Assembly (NCBI GenBank): GCA_017549145.1
Contig: JAFYVM010000053.1
Span: 34,215 to 98,214 of the forward strand
From: Bacteroidales bacterium
Lineage (GTDB): Bacteria; Bacteroidota; Bacteroidia; Bacteroidales; UBA932
Direction: 5' to 3'
DNA length: 64,000 nucleotides
Of the stretch, positions 15,639-25,771 are shown piece after piece. A program made the position numbers and the translations under genes. Every line of letters starts with the position of its first letter. The stretch's first letter is position 1. Below the pieces are notes generated by a model, which had not been told where the DNA came from, ran no database searches, and saw only the letters and a list, made by a program, of their open reading frames with translations.

Positions 15639-18170
15639 ATGATAAAGAAAACAGAACTGAAATTCGGTTCCTCGCTTGTTAGAGGTGCTATGATGCTGGC
15701 AGCGGCTTTTGTGCTTTCGTGTGCTCCTGAACAGCTTCCGGATGATAATAAAGACAATGAGAATGATGATCCGGGTAATGTAGAGACTCCGCCCGATCCT
15801 GACCAGGAAGAGGGGATTCCAGAGGGTGTTATCCGATTGTATCTTAACGATGCTTCTGTGCGCACAGCATTTGGAGCAGGTGTGACAGAGTGGGGTAAAG
15901 TTCATATTAATGGAGCAGAATATCAGGTTGCTACTAATGAGGCAGGAAAGGCTTATGTCGATGTGCCTGCTACTGAAGGCGTGACTTCGTATTCAGCAGT
16001 TCTTGCTGAAGGCTCTTCTGACTGGTGGGGTGAGACTCCTGATAAGGATATCGTTCATCCTTTCGCATATGCCTATCATCAGATGGAGCAGAGTGTGACT
16101 TCACTCCCTCTTTTTGCTCAGGCTCAGGTGGCAGGTCAGAAGGCTGATCTGGATTTCAAGTCTGGATGTGCAGTGCTGAAACTCGTGATTACAGGTGATG
16201 CCTCAGTCGCTTCTGTGAAGGTGGTTGAGCCGACAGGTGCAAAGATTGCCGGTATCGGATCTTATACTTCTGATGGATTCTCCATCTCAAAGGGAACAGA
16301 TTTCGTAGTTCTCAATACAACAAACAAGGGTAGTTTTGTGCCTCTTTCCGGAGCTGGATCAGAATTCCTTATTCCGATTGCGGCCGGACAGTATGATTCT
16401 GGTCTTGATGTCGTAATCTGTTCTTCTGACCATAAAATGTTCAGAACTACAATCCCATCTTTTGCATTGGGAAGCGATGAGGTGTATACAAGAGAAATTG
16501 CTTACAAGCCGGATTCGGACCTTATATATTATGAGGGCTTCGATAATTTTGTCTGGGGTGGAGATGTAGTCGGCGGAGCTGAAACTCTAGCGATGCTACC
16601 AAAGGCAGAAAATGTTACAACTTCTAGTTTTAAGACTCTGACTGGATACGAAACTCCTTTATATCAGACAGCGCATACCATGGCTGGTGCTGGTTATGTG
16701 CAAAAGTCGTCTTCAATCAGTGACATATCAGGAAAGACAGTAGAGAACTCTAGAAATCTTTCTGCCTCTTACATTAAGAGCCGTAATGTCGGTGATTATA
16801 ATGCTCTTTTCCGTGTGCAGGAGCACCAGGGATATATTGCAGTCGGTGCGGCTGATTCATATAATGGAATATTCGAGCCGGCTTTAGCACAGGCTGCTAT
16901 TACAATGCAACATGATGTATCCATTAGCTTTGATTTCTGTCCAAAGTCTGATTTCAATGACGACCTTTATTTCACTGCTACTAATGGCGCAAACGTAGTA
17001 TCATGTACTATTGATGGAGTTGAACTAGGTACAGAGTCGTTTACTCGATTGTTCTCTAAGACTGGTTCAACGGCTAAACTTTTCAAGACAGCATTGAAGA
17101 GCGGTTGGCAGAAGATTACTTTGGTGGTTCGTAACATTAATGACGCATCTGGATTTACTATTACGACAGCAAATGCTCATACTAAGTTGGGTAACTATGG
17201 ATTTTACTTTGATAATTTTGAGGTGAGGTCACTTTATGATGCTTCGCAGAAGAGAAGCACTACTCTAAGAGTTTTGTACTGGAATGTTCAGAATGGAATG
17301 TGGGCGGATCAGGACAATAACTATAGTAATTTCGCAGCGTGGGTAAAGAAATATAATCCAGATGTCTGCATTTGGTGTGAGGGGGAGACTATTTTTAATA
17401 GCGCAGGTGATAAGGTTTATGGCACCAACAGAGTTCTTCCGGGAGCATGGTCGTCAGTAGCATCAAAGTATGGACATACTTATGTTTCTAAAGGAGCAGA
17501 TGTGGATAACTACCCTCAGATAATCACTTCTAAATATCAGATTACGACATTGGAACAGATCTCAGCTACCTCTGTGGCTGATAGTCCTATTGCTCACGGC
17601 GCCGGTCATTTCAGTATCAATTTTAATGGCCACAATATACATTTGGTGTCGTTCCATGCTTATGCGCAGGCCTATCATCCGAAGTACGAGGGAAAGACTG
17701 ATGCTGAGAAATCTGCTTCGTCTGCTCTCTTTGAGGGTGATTATCACCGTGAACATGAGATGAAGCATATCTGTGATAATGTTATTAACGCTTCAGCCAA
17801 TGCGTCTGTGACTAATTGGCTTCTCATGGGAGACTTTAATTCAATTTCGCGTTTGGATGCAGAACATTATGCTGCACAATCATCAAATACTGTGTGGTTG
17901 GTGCATGATTACCTTCTGAACAATACTTATATGAAGGATATTATTGCCGAGCGTAATGCACCAGAGGATTACTTCTCTTCTATAAATGGTGATTCAAGAA
18001 GAATTGACTACATGTATGCTTCTCCAGCCATGTATGACCGCATTCAAAGTGCTGCGATTGTGATCGACTCATGGACTGTACTCAGCCAGGATAAGAGCAT
18101 TTCTGACAAAGGATACTTCTGTACTCCGTCCGACCATAGACCAATATTGGTTGATTTTAAAATGAATTAA
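15639..18170 (+). CDS. lipoprotein with fimbrillin-like N-terminus and EEP-family hydrolase domain
   Basis: An 843-residue lipoprotein (lipobox VLSC, then an acidic DDNKDNENDD linker for surface display). Residues ~60-290 resemble the fimbrillin-like Mfa/FimB fold. About 300-540 is a jelly-roll-like domain ending GFYFDNFEVRS. From ~545 it is an endonuclease/exonuclease/phosphatase domain: LYWNVQNGMW, the catalytic GDFN near 730 and SDHRP near 830. EEP enzymes hydrolyse phosphodiester or phosphomonoester bonds (nucleic acids, sphingomyelin, inositol phosphates) with a divalent metal. First gene of the SusC/SusD locus; the stop is 1 bp from the next start. Its EEP domain is a paralogue of the next protein. 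Confidence 0.85.
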   Translation: MIKKTELKFGSSLVRGAMMLAAAFVLSCAPEQLPDDNKDNENDDPGNVETPPDPDQEEGIPEGVIRLYLNDASVRTAFGAGVTEWGKVHINGAEYQVATNEAGKAYVDVPATEGVTSYSAVLAEGSSDWWGETPDKDIVHPFAYAYHQMEQSVTSLPLFAQAQVAGQKADLDFKSGCAVLKLVITGDASVASVKVVEPTGAKIAGIGSYTSDGFSISKGTDFVVLNTTNKGSFVPLSGAGSEFLIPIAAGQYDSGLDVVICSSDHKMFRTTIPSFALGSDEVYTREIAYKPDSDLIYYEGFDNFVWGGDVVGGAETLAMLPKAENVTTSSFKTLTGYETPLYQTAHTMAGAGYVQKSSSISDISGKTVENSRNLSASYIKSRNVGDYNALFRVQEHQGYIAVGAADSYNGIFEPALAQAAITMQHDVSISFDFCPKSDFNDDLYFTATNGANVVSCTIDGVELGTESFTRLFSKTGSTAKLFKTALKSGWQKITLVVRNINDASGFTITTANAHTKLGNYGFYFDNFEVRSLYDASQKRSTTLRVLYWNVQNGMWADQDNNYSNFAAWVKKYNPDVCIWCEGETIFNSAGDKVYGTNRVLPGAWSSVASKYGHTYVSKGADVDNYPQIITSKYQITTLEQISATSVADSPIAHGAGHFSINFNGHNIHLVSFHAYAQAYHPKYEGKTDAEKSASSALFEGDYHREHEMKHICDNVINASANASVTNWLLMGDFNSISRLDAEHYAAQSSNTVWLVHDYLLNNTYMKDIIAERNAPEDYFSSINGDSRRIDYMYASPAMYDRIQSAAIVIDSWTVLSQDKSISDKGYFCTPSDHRPILVDFKMN

Positions 18171-18171
18171 T

Positions 18172-19125
18172 ATGAGAAAAGTTTTATTCCTTATACTAAT
18201 CTCGCTATTTACTCTGAATGAGTCATCTGCAGCAGGGAAAGACTTGAAGGTTTTGTATTGGAACATTCAAAATGGAATGTGGAGCGGACAGGATGATGAT
18301 TATGATGCATTTGTTAGTTGGGTAAAGGTTCAAAAACCAGATGTGTGTATATGGGCTGAAGCAGAGACAATCTACTATACAGGCTCATCTAAACGTCTTC
18401 CTCGTGAAGAAAGATACTTTATTTGGGAAAAGGTTGCTCCTCGCTATGGACATAAATACATATATATAGCAGGTCACCGTGACGGATATCCGCAGGTTAT
18501 GACATCTAAGTATCCGATTGAGAATGTAGAAAAGATTGTTGGAGATGAAGAGACAGTTGTGTGTCATGGAGCAGGATGGGCAAGAATAAAGGTTGCTGGT
18601 AAGATTCTTAACCTTGTTTCTCTTCATACATGGCCACAGCAGAATCATTTTAACTGCAAGGGAGCGGCTCCTGAAATAATAAAGGCCAGTGCGGAAAGGG
18701 GAGAAGGTGATATGTATCGCGCACAGGAGTTAAAATGGATATGTGAACATACTATTCTGACTGATAAGGATGCCGCTGAAAATCTATGGCTTATGGCTGG
18801 TGACTTTAATGCTGTTTCGCCTAAGGATAATTGGGTGTACAGATTGCCTGAGAATTCAACTAAGTTGCTGACACATAAGTATATACTTGAGAATACTCCG
18901 TATGTAGATGTGATTTGGGAGCGTAATCCTAGAAATTTCTATACTACAACATTTGAGAAGAAGAGAATTGACTTTGTGTATTGCTCGCCTGCACTATATG
19001 ATTGTATGATAGATGCCCAAATAGTGGAGGATTACTATACAAGACCAGTAAGGGATGAGCGTGTAAGAAGCTTTTTGAATCCTTCTGACCACCTTCCGAT
19101 AATTGTGACTTTTAAAATTAAATAA
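18172..19125 (+). CDS. secreted EEP-family hydrolase (stand-alone)
   Basis: A 317-residue protein with signal peptide (MRKVLFLILISLFTLNESSA) and a single endonuclease/exonuclease/phosphatase domain. The first strand LYWNIQNGMW (about 27-36) includes the metal-site Asn, E in WAEAETI, the catalytic GDFN near 209 and SDHLP near 304. No lipobox is seen, so it is probably periplasmic or released. It is clearly related to the C-terminal third of the upstream lipoprotein, suggesting one surface and one soluble version of the same activity. The next gene starts 3 bp after its stop. Substrate unknown; phosphodiester cleavage is the family activity. Confidence 0.85.
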   Translation: MRKVLFLILISLFTLNESSAAGKDLKVLYWNIQNGMWSGQDDDYDAFVSWVKVQKPDVCIWAEAETIYYTGSSKRLPREERYFIWEKVAPRYGHKYIYIAGHRDGYPQVMTSKYPIENVEKIVGDEETVVCHGAGWARIKVAGKILNLVSLHTWPQQNHFNCKGAAPEIIKASAERGEGDMYRAQELKWICEHTILTDKDAAENLWLMAGDFNAVSPKDNWVYRLPENSTKLLTHKYILENTPYVDVIWERNPRNFYTTTFEKKRIDFVYCSPALYDCMIDAQIVEDYYTRPVRDERVRSFLNPSDHLPIIVTFKIK

Positions 19126-19128
19126 CTT

Positions 19129-20181
19129 ATGAAAATTAAAACTTTAGCATTGTTCCTGACCGTCGTTCTTGCAATGGCCGTAAGTTGCTCGAAGGACGAT
19201 CGCAATGCGCCACGTACAGATGGTTTTGAGCTGCATGCCCTTGCTGATTGCAGCGATGAGCCATTGAAAGAATATTGTGTTGATATTCTTGAAGGTACGT
19301 CAGATCTCTATTTAAAGACAGATCTTCTTGATTTTGATGTTTTTTGGCAGGATGCGGCTCCAAGTCCATGGCTAGAGGTTGTTTCATATGAGCAAACATC
19401 TACACCTGCTATATGGAAGATCACTCTAAAGTGCTCTAAAAGGTCTGAGGGTGTTTTATATACTCGTAGGTCAGGAACTTTATCTGTAGCAAAACCAGAG
19501 GCTAATGTTGCTGCGTTTTTACAGGTACATCAGGGTGCAATCATGAGAACCGGAGAAGATTTCGCTGACTTTAAGTATGGTTCGTGGGTGCCAACTGATC
19601 TTTCTGGCGATAAGCTGATAACTGAATGGACAAATGCGCTTACAAAGAAAGGATTTTCTTCTGAGGCATCTTTGGATCAGACTCCCTCATGCTATGGTAG
19701 ATATGGACACTTGAGAATTGGCGAGGAGTCAGGAAAGCAAGGAAACTTGATTACGCCAACAAATAGCCTTCATAGATATGATTCATTGTTGATGGTTACT
19801 TTCAAGGCGGCAGCATGGCCAGGGGATGATAAGTCTTTCAAGGTTGAGGTTTTAGGAGGTGGAGTAATCAGGGATTTTGTTGCAGAAGGAAAGACTACGC
19901 TTACTCTCCAGACAGAGGATATTGTAACAAATGCTGTTACACCTGAGGGAATGTGGAAGCCAGAAACCAATTTTATAGTATTTATCGCATCAACAGAAAA
20001 AAATCCGGTAGGAGTAAATACATGCTTAAAGATTACTTCCGGAGCATCTTCTAAAGGCGGATCTCGCCTCTTCATAGATGATTACTATGTGGTGAAACTT
20101 ATTGATGGTCAGGATGTGGACTATTATCAGCTTAACCAGGGAAGTGGAAGAGATAAAATACTTGCATCAAATAACGACTAA
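19129..20181 (+). CDS. surface lipoprotein of the PUL, unknown fold with BACON-like N-terminus
   Basis: A 350-residue lipoprotein (lipobox ending AVSC). The N-terminal ~140 residues resemble a BACON/Ig-type module with alternating strands; the rest ends in RLFIDDYYVVKLID, a pattern common in beta-sandwich carbohydrate-binding modules and also seen at the end of the jelly-roll domain of the first gene of this operon (FYFDNFEVRS). It probably binds substrate at the cell surface. No catalytic motif. It lies between the EEP hydrolase and susC in the same operon. Confidence 0.7.
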   Translation: MKIKTLALFLTVVLAMAVSCSKDDRNAPRTDGFELHALADCSDEPLKEYCVDILEGTSDLYLKTDLLDFDVFWQDAAPSPWLEVVSYEQTSTPAIWKITLKCSKRSEGVLYTRRSGTLSVAKPEANVAAFLQVHQGAIMRTGEDFADFKYGSWVPTDLSGDKLITEWTNALTKKGFSSEASLDQTPSCYGRYGHLRIGEESGKQGNLITPTNSLHRYDSLLMVTFKAAAWPGDDKSFKVEVLGGGVIRDFVAEGKTTLTLQTEDIVTNAVTPEGMWKPETNFIVFIASTEKNPVGVNTCLKITSGASSKGGSRLFIDDYYVVKLIDGQDVDYYQLNQGSGRDKILASNND

Positions 20182-20192
20182 ATTGCCTAATA

Positions 20193-23100
20193 ATGAGATA
20201 CTATCTGAAAATTAAATGGCTAGCTGTACTTGCATTTGCCTTTATCAGCATTTGCGCCTCAGCTCAGTCACAAGTTACAGGCCATGTTTATGATTCATCA
20301 GGAGAGCCTTTGATTGGTGCTTATGTGACAATCAATGGTGCTTCTAATGGTGCAATCACAGATATAGATGGAGCCTATTCAATTGTAGCCAAGCCTACAG
20401 ATGTTCTTAAGGCGGAATATATGGGCTTTGTTCCGGTTACCGAAACAGTCGGTCAGCGTAATATTATTGATTTTAAGCTATCTGCGGACCAGAATGTTTT
20501 GGATGATGTTGTGGTTATCGCCTATGGTGCCGCAAAGAAATCCGACCTGACAGGTTCTGTCACAAATGTTAAGATGGGAGATATTAAGGACGCTCCAGTT
20601 CTTTCAATTGATAACGCTCTTCAGGGACGTATTGCAGGTGCTGATTTCATGTCGACTGATGGTGCTCCTGGTTCTACAACAACCATCCGTATCCGTGGTA
20701 CACGTTCGATTTCAGCATCGAATGAGCCTCTATTTATTGTCGATGGTATCATGGATGCAATTCACGACCTCAATGATATCAACTCGGATGATATTGCAAG
20801 TATTTCAGTCCTTAAGGATGCCTCCTCAACTGCTATCTACGGATCAAGAGGTGCCAATGGTGTCATCATTATCACTACAAAGAAGGGAAGCAAGTCAGAT
20901 AAGGTAAATATTTCATTTAAGGCAGATTTTAGTCTCTCTCAGCTTCCTAGATCGTTGGATATCATGAACGCTTCAGAGTTTGTGCAGTATCGAAACGATT
21001 ATGCTTATTTTGGAGACGACAAGAGCCATGCAAATGTAAATGCCAATACACCTTTGTCGGGTTCTGTATATGCGGATCCTCTTAGCTATGGTAAGGGAAC
21101 AGATTGGATTGGAAATATTACAAGAAATGCATTTTCTCACAACTATTCTCTTTCTCTTACTAGTGGAAATAATAACGGTTCCTTCTATACTTCTCTTTCA
21201 TATAATGACACAGAAGGTATTATAGACGGTAGTGGTCAGAGAAGAATCTCTGGTAGAATCAAGGGAGATAGACAGATTTTTCCTTGGTTGAAAGCATCTT
21301 ATAATGGATCATATACTTTCCGTCATACAGATGAGAACAAGGCAACCATTGGTGGTACAAGCTGGTGGAATGGTGCCCAGTACCTTTCTCCACTCCTTAA
21401 AGTGACAGATTCTGAAAACCCTCTTTATAATCTTGGACAGAAGATCAACACTCCAAGAGCAATGATTGATCTTAATACAAACCAGACAAAGAGGAATTCA
21501 ATGAACCATGCGATTAATCTTGATGTTACTCCAATCGAGAATCTTGTACTTTCGAGTGTGTTCTCATACTATTTGTATTTCAGACAGACTTATCAGTATT
21601 TCCCTGGTTCACTTCCTGCGAAGACTGAAAATGAAGGTGGTCAGGCAAACAGAGCTACTTATACTGAGCACTCTCTTTCCAACGAGACAACGCTTAGATA
21701 TAAACTCGAGAAGAATGGTCATACTTTCCAGCCGCTTCTAGGTTTTTCTCTTTATCAGTACGCTGCTGAGAACTTCTCACTTCAGGGTAAAGGATATATG
21801 GATGACGAGGTGTTGTGGAATAACATGAACGCCGTTCTTGATAAGGAAACTTATTCTGCAAGTACATCATATAGCAGCAGAGCTAAAATGTCTGCTTTTG
21901 CACGTGCGGATTATAATTGGATGTCGCGTTATTATATTACAGCGACAGCACGATATGATGGTGCATCTAACTTTGCCGCAAATAATAAATGGGCCTTCTT
22001 CCCATCTGCTGCTTTGAGATGGAATATTTCGAATGAGCCATTTATGAACTCTGTTTCATGGGTTGATGATTTGTCTCTTCGTCTCAGTGCTGGTTTGACA
22101 GGAAATGACGCAATTAGTGCATACTACTCGTTAGCTAGGCTTGATAGTACTACTGGTGGATACCTCTTTGATGGCTCTCAGCCAGTTGCGTTCTATAGAA
22201 GCAGACTTGCTGAGCCAGGACTAACTTGGGAGAAGACAGCTTCTTATAACCTTGCATTGGATTGGTCGATGTTCAAAGGAAGATTGTCTCTTACAGCTGA
22301 GGCATATCTTTCAAGAACAACTGATTTGCTCCTTCAGGTACAGGTTGCAGAGCAGACAGGTTATGATAAGAGAATGTGTAACCTAGGAGAGATTTCCAAC
22401 AAGGGTGTCGAGTTGTCAATCGAGTCGCGCAATGTTGAACGCAAGGATTTCCAGTGGACAACATCTTTTACTATTTCGCACAATGCCCAGAAAGTAATTG
22501 ACATCGGGTCAGAAGACTTTGTGGCTGCGATGAGTAGCCCGGGAAATAACAAGTATATGATGTATGGATATGTCAAGGGATATCCGCTTAACTCGCTTTG
22601 GGGATTCAAGTATGGCGGAATCTGGAAGTCTGATGAGGAGAGAGAAAGAAATAAGCAGACTAAGGCATATGCGAGTGAGAGCACAAAGTGGGCTGACGGT
22701 ACACCTAGATACTATGATATTAATCATGACGGAGTCTTGAATCAGGAGGATTTGGTATACCAGGGAAGCGCTGATCCAATCCTTTATGGAGGTATTCAGA
22801 ATACATTCTACTACAAGAACTTTAAGTTTGGAATGTACTGGGCATATTCTATTGGAGGTAAGATCTACAACTATGGTGAGTTCTACCAGTCAGGTGGAAT
22901 CAGCACCAACCAGTTCCGTTATATGCTGAATTCATGGCATCCAGAAAGAAATCCGGAGTCTAATATCCCACGTGCAGGTTATACTGATGTTGCTCTGCCA
23001 AGTGATTTCATGATTCATGATGCATCTTATTTGAGATTCAAGAACATAAGCTTGGGCTATACTTTGGATCTTGGTAAGAAATGGAAAAATGGTGTTAAGG

Positions 23101-23267
23101 ATATGACGTTTACTTTCTCTGCTGAGAATGTCTATCTATGGAAGAATTATAATGGTTTTGACCCAGATGTATCAAGTGAGGGAACTTCTTCTACACTTCG
23201 TCGTGTGGACCTTGGTGCATATCCGAAACCAAGAACGTTTACATTCAGTGTTCAGGTAAGGTATTAA
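20193..23267 (+). CDS. SusC/RagA-family TonB-dependent outer-membrane receptor (first locus)
   Basis: A 1024-residue receptor. After the signal peptide (ICASAQ) comes a carboxypeptidase-regulatory-like domain (GHVYDSSGEPLIGAYVTING, GAITDIDGAY), then the plug with VVVIAYGAAKKSDLTGSV near residue 105, FIVDGI and the SusC motif ISVLKDASSTAIYGSRGANG, and a long 22-strand barrel ending FTFSVQVRY with terminal aromatic. There is no STN domain, so it is not itself wired to a FecR/sigma switch. It imports a large ligand, usually an oligosaccharide, powered by TonB. susD follows after 18 bp. Confidence 0.95.
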   Translation: MRYYLKIKWLAVLAFAFISICASAQSQVTGHVYDSSGEPLIGAYVTINGASNGAITDIDGAYSIVAKPTDVLKAEYMGFVPVTETVGQRNIIDFKLSADQNVLDDVVVIAYGAAKKSDLTGSVTNVKMGDIKDAPVLSIDNALQGRIAGADFMSTDGAPGSTTTIRIRGTRSISASNEPLFIVDGIMDAIHDLNDINSDDIASISVLKDASSTAIYGSRGANGVIIITTKKGSKSDKVNISFKADFSLSQLPRSLDIMNASEFVQYRNDYAYFGDDKSHANVNANTPLSGSVYADPLSYGKGTDWIGNITRNAFSHNYSLSLTSGNNNGSFYTSLSYNDTEGIIDGSGQRRISGRIKGDRQIFPWLKASYNGSYTFRHTDENKATIGGTSWWNGAQYLSPLLKVTDSENPLYNLGQKINTPRAMIDLNTNQTKRNSMNHAINLDVTPIENLVLSSVFSYYLYFRQTYQYFPGSLPAKTENEGGQANRATYTEHSLSNETTLRYKLEKNGHTFQPLLGFSLYQYAAENFSLQGKGYMDDEVLWNNMNAVLDKETYSASTSYSSRAKMSAFARADYNWMSRYYITATARYDGASNFAANNKWAFFPSAALRWNISNEPFMNSVSWVDDLSLRLSAGLTGNDAISAYYSLARLDSTTGGYLFDGSQPVAFYRSRLAEPGLTWEKTASYNLALDWSMFKGRLSLTAEAYLSRTTDLLLQVQVAEQTGYDKRMCNLGEISNKGVELSIESRNVERKDFQWTTSFTISHNAQKVIDIGSEDFVAAMSSPGNNKYMMYGYVKGYPLNSLWGFKYGGIWKSDEERERNKQTKAYASESTKWADGTPRYYDINHDGVLNQEDLVYQGSADPILYGGIQNTFYYKNFKFGMYWAYSIGGKIYNYGEFYQSGGISTNQFRYMLNSWHPERNPESNIPRAGYTDVALPSDFMIHDASYLRFKNISLGYTLDLGKKWKNGVKDMTFTFSAENVYLWKNYNGFDPDVSSEGTSSTLRRVDLGAYPKPRTFTFSVQVRY

Positions 23268-23285
23268 TAGATAAGACAGAAAAAT

Positions 23286-24782
23286 ATGAAGATATTCAAA
23301 AATATAGCGAGTCTAGTTTTAGGAGCTAGCTTGATTTTAGGAGTGACGTCATGCTCTCTAAATGAGGATACGTCGTCAATCTCTACTCCTGATAACTTTT
23401 TTAGAAGCTACTCGGAGTGTCAGTCTGTTGTTAATGGTTGCTACATTCCACTTAAGAGTATTTATACTTACCAGTATTTCCTTGCTGTAGAGTGTGTTAC
23501 TGATGTGATTTACTGCCCTTCAGGAACGCTTGATGCTCAGCTTGACATTAGTCCGGTAAAGCCTCGTTTTGGTGCAACTGTATGGAAGCAGGGTTATCTT
23601 GGAGTTCAGAGATGTAATTTTGCAATTGATGGAATTACAAATGCAACAAATCTTACCGATGCGGAAAGAAGCACTCTTCTTTGTGAAGCAAAGGTCTTGA
23701 GAGCTCTTTACTATTGGCACTTGACATGTTTCTTTGGTGATGTTCCATTCTATATGTATGACGTCTCAGAAACAGCTACTTTGCTTCGCGTTGCTGAACT
23801 TCCAAGAATGTCTGCTGTTGAGACTCGTGCTGCACTTATTGAGGATCTTAAGGAGATTGCACCTCAGGTTGCTCAGACAAGAACATCTGACAATAAGGAG
23901 CATCGTCTCGGTGCTGCAGCTGCATGGATGCTTGTCGCAAACTTCGCTGCCTGGAATCAGGAGTGGGAAGAGGTTATTTCTGCATGTGATAAGCTAGAGG
24001 CTATTTATGGGGATTTGAATCAGTACTCACTTGAGGATTTGCAGTTCCGTAACAAGAATACTCCTGAGTCTATTTTTGAGATTCAGCATACTTACACAGA
24101 AGGTGGTCTAGCTTACGTGTCTAATGTGGCTTGTATTACTACTCCTGTGAGAAGTTCTGGAGATATCTATGACGGAGTTCAGATTCCGGAGCTTGGTATG
24201 ACTGCAAAGACTTGGCAACCTGCTTACGCTAATGTGTATTTCTGTCAGGGACTTATGCCTCGTAGAGGAAAAGACCTTAGAAACTTCTATAATGTAGCAT
24301 GGGAGTGGGATGGAAAAGCTTTTGAGAAGGTGACCACACGTCCATATCTTGGTCCAAAATTCTGGTGTCCGAATATGAAGGAGGGTAACGACGATAACAA
24401 TTACACTGTATTCCGTTACGCTAATGCCCTTCTCCTTAAAGCTGAAGCATTGTGCGAGTTAAATAAATTACAGGAATCTGTTAATTACTTGGACATGACT
24501 AGAACTCGTGCTGGTTTGGCTGGATATACTCTTCGTACTCAGGTTCGTCTAAGAGAGGAGATTCGTAATGAGAGAGCAAGAGAGCTCTTCGGAGAGTTCC
24601 AAAGAAAGTATGACCTGGTGCGTTGGGGAATATGGTTTGACGCAGTGACTGATTATAGTGACTATTCATCTTTGGTTAACAATATGAAACCATGTCACAG
24701 ATATTATCCAATTCCGGATACCCAGGTTGTATATTCAAAGTATAATCTCGATAATAAGGAATATGCCCAGTATGGTATGTAA
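23286..24782 (+). CDS. SusD/RagB-family substrate-binding lipoprotein (first locus)
   Basis: A 498-residue lipoprotein (lipobox VTSC, Cys near 20). Family features include the N-terminal SISTPDNFFRSYSECQSVVNGCY, the TPR-like helices with AKVLRALYYWHLTCFFGDVPFY and LLKAEALCELNKLQESVNYL, and the C-terminal IRNERARELFGEFQRKYDLV followed by YYPIPDTQV. SusD proteins lid the SusC barrel and capture the ligand at the cell surface. It follows susC in the same operon. Confidence 0.95.
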   Translation: MKIFKNIASLVLGASLILGVTSCSLNEDTSSISTPDNFFRSYSECQSVVNGCYIPLKSIYTYQYFLAVECVTDVIYCPSGTLDAQLDISPVKPRFGATVWKQGYLGVQRCNFAIDGITNATNLTDAERSTLLCEAKVLRALYYWHLTCFFGDVPFYMYDVSETATLLRVAELPRMSAVETRAALIEDLKEIAPQVAQTRTSDNKEHRLGAAAAWMLVANFAAWNQEWEEVISACDKLEAIYGDLNQYSLEDLQFRNKNTPESIFEIQHTYTEGGLAYVSNVACITTPVRSSGDIYDGVQIPELGMTAKTWQPAYANVYFCQGLMPRRGKDLRNFYNVAWEWDGKAFEKVTTRPYLGPKFWCPNMKEGNDDNNYTVFRYANALLLKAEALCELNKLQESVNYLDMTRTRAGLAGYTLRTQVRLREEIRNERARELFGEFQRKYDLVRWGIWFDAVTDYSDYSSLVNNMKPCHRYYPIPDTQVVYSKYNLDNKEYAQYGM

Positions 24783-24792
24783 AAGAATGATT

Positions 24793-25767
24793 ATGAAAAA
24801 AGTAATATTAATAATAACATCTATCCTACTGCTTGCTTCTTGTGACAAGCCGTATCAGTTGGATCTACCTCTATCTGTAGCTCAGCGTAAGATTTCGTTG
24901 ACTAAGGATGCGGGTTCTACTCATATTCTTGTCTACGCTGACGGAGATTGGACAGCTTCTTTTACTGAACCAGTGAGTTGGGCTAGCCTCAATAAGGTTT
25001 CGGGATATGGCAACAATGATCTCGTGTTTACATATAGCGCTAACTTTGGAATTGCTAGGCGAGTAGGTATTGTGCTAGCTAAGGATGAGCTTAGAGATAC
25101 TGTCGTGTTGACTCAGGCAGGTATGATTTCAACTCCAATTTATGAGCCTCAGGTTTCTCAGGTTCCTCTTTTCAACACTGCAGGTACTGCAGTCGTTAAT
25201 GCTACGGGTAATCTTTTGTATTGTGCTGATGCTGTATATGCATATGCAATCTATCCGAAGGCAGATGGAACAGAGGAGGAGGTTCTTATTGATGGTGAGG
25301 ATTCAGATCCAAATCATTGGATTACATCTTTTGAGGCTGAGCATAATAAATTCCGTTTTAATGTTAATGCCAATGCTTCCGGTAGCGAGAGAACAGCAAA
25401 ACTCAGACTTACAATTGCCAACCCGACAGGAATGGTATTCAATAAGTATGTTAATGTTTCTCAGAACGACATTGCTCCAGCATTTGCTCTACCAACTCTT
25501 GGTTATGGCTCATATGGACCAGATGAACAGATAGTTGTCGTTGCGACTTCTGCAAACACTATCTGGCCATATCAGGATAATATGACCATCATTCTTGGCG
25601 ACAAGAGCTGGATTACTGATGCACATCTTGTTCCTGATGGATTGAGCCTTTCTTTGAAGGAAAATAGAACAGGTTCTGTTAGACAGCAGAATATTACTAT
25701 GACATTTGTCTCACCGATGGGTGATGTCAAGACTTATAAGTTTACAGTAATCCAGTCAACTAAATAA
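24793..25767 (+). CDS. BACON-domain surface lipoprotein
   Basis: A 324-residue lipoprotein with the start placed at ATG 24793, giving a normal signal (MKKVILIITSILLLASC). An earlier in-frame start would overlap susD and spoil the signal. Residues ~30-115 form a BACON-type domain (STHILVYADGDWTASFTEPVSW, then RDTVVLTQAG). Two further Ig-like repeats follow, each ending in a phrase such as KYVNVSQND or YKFTVIQST. It probably binds glycan or spaces other binding modules away from the surface. It occupies the SusE-like position directly after susD. Confidence 0.75.
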   Translation: MKKVILIITSILLLASCDKPYQLDLPLSVAQRKISLTKDAGSTHILVYADGDWTASFTEPVSWASLNKVSGYGNNDLVFTYSANFGIARRVGIVLAKDELRDTVVLTQAGMISTPIYEPQVSQVPLFNTAGTAVVNATGNLLYCADAVYAYAIYPKADGTEEEVLIDGEDSDPNHWITSFEAEHNKFRFNVNANASGSERTAKLRLTIANPTGMVFNKYVNVSQNDIAPAFALPTLGYGSYGPDEQIVVVATSANTIWPYQDNMTIILGDKSWITDAHLVPDGLSLSLKENRTGSVRQQNITMTFVSPMGDVKTYKFTVIQSTK

Positions 25768-25771
25768 TTAG

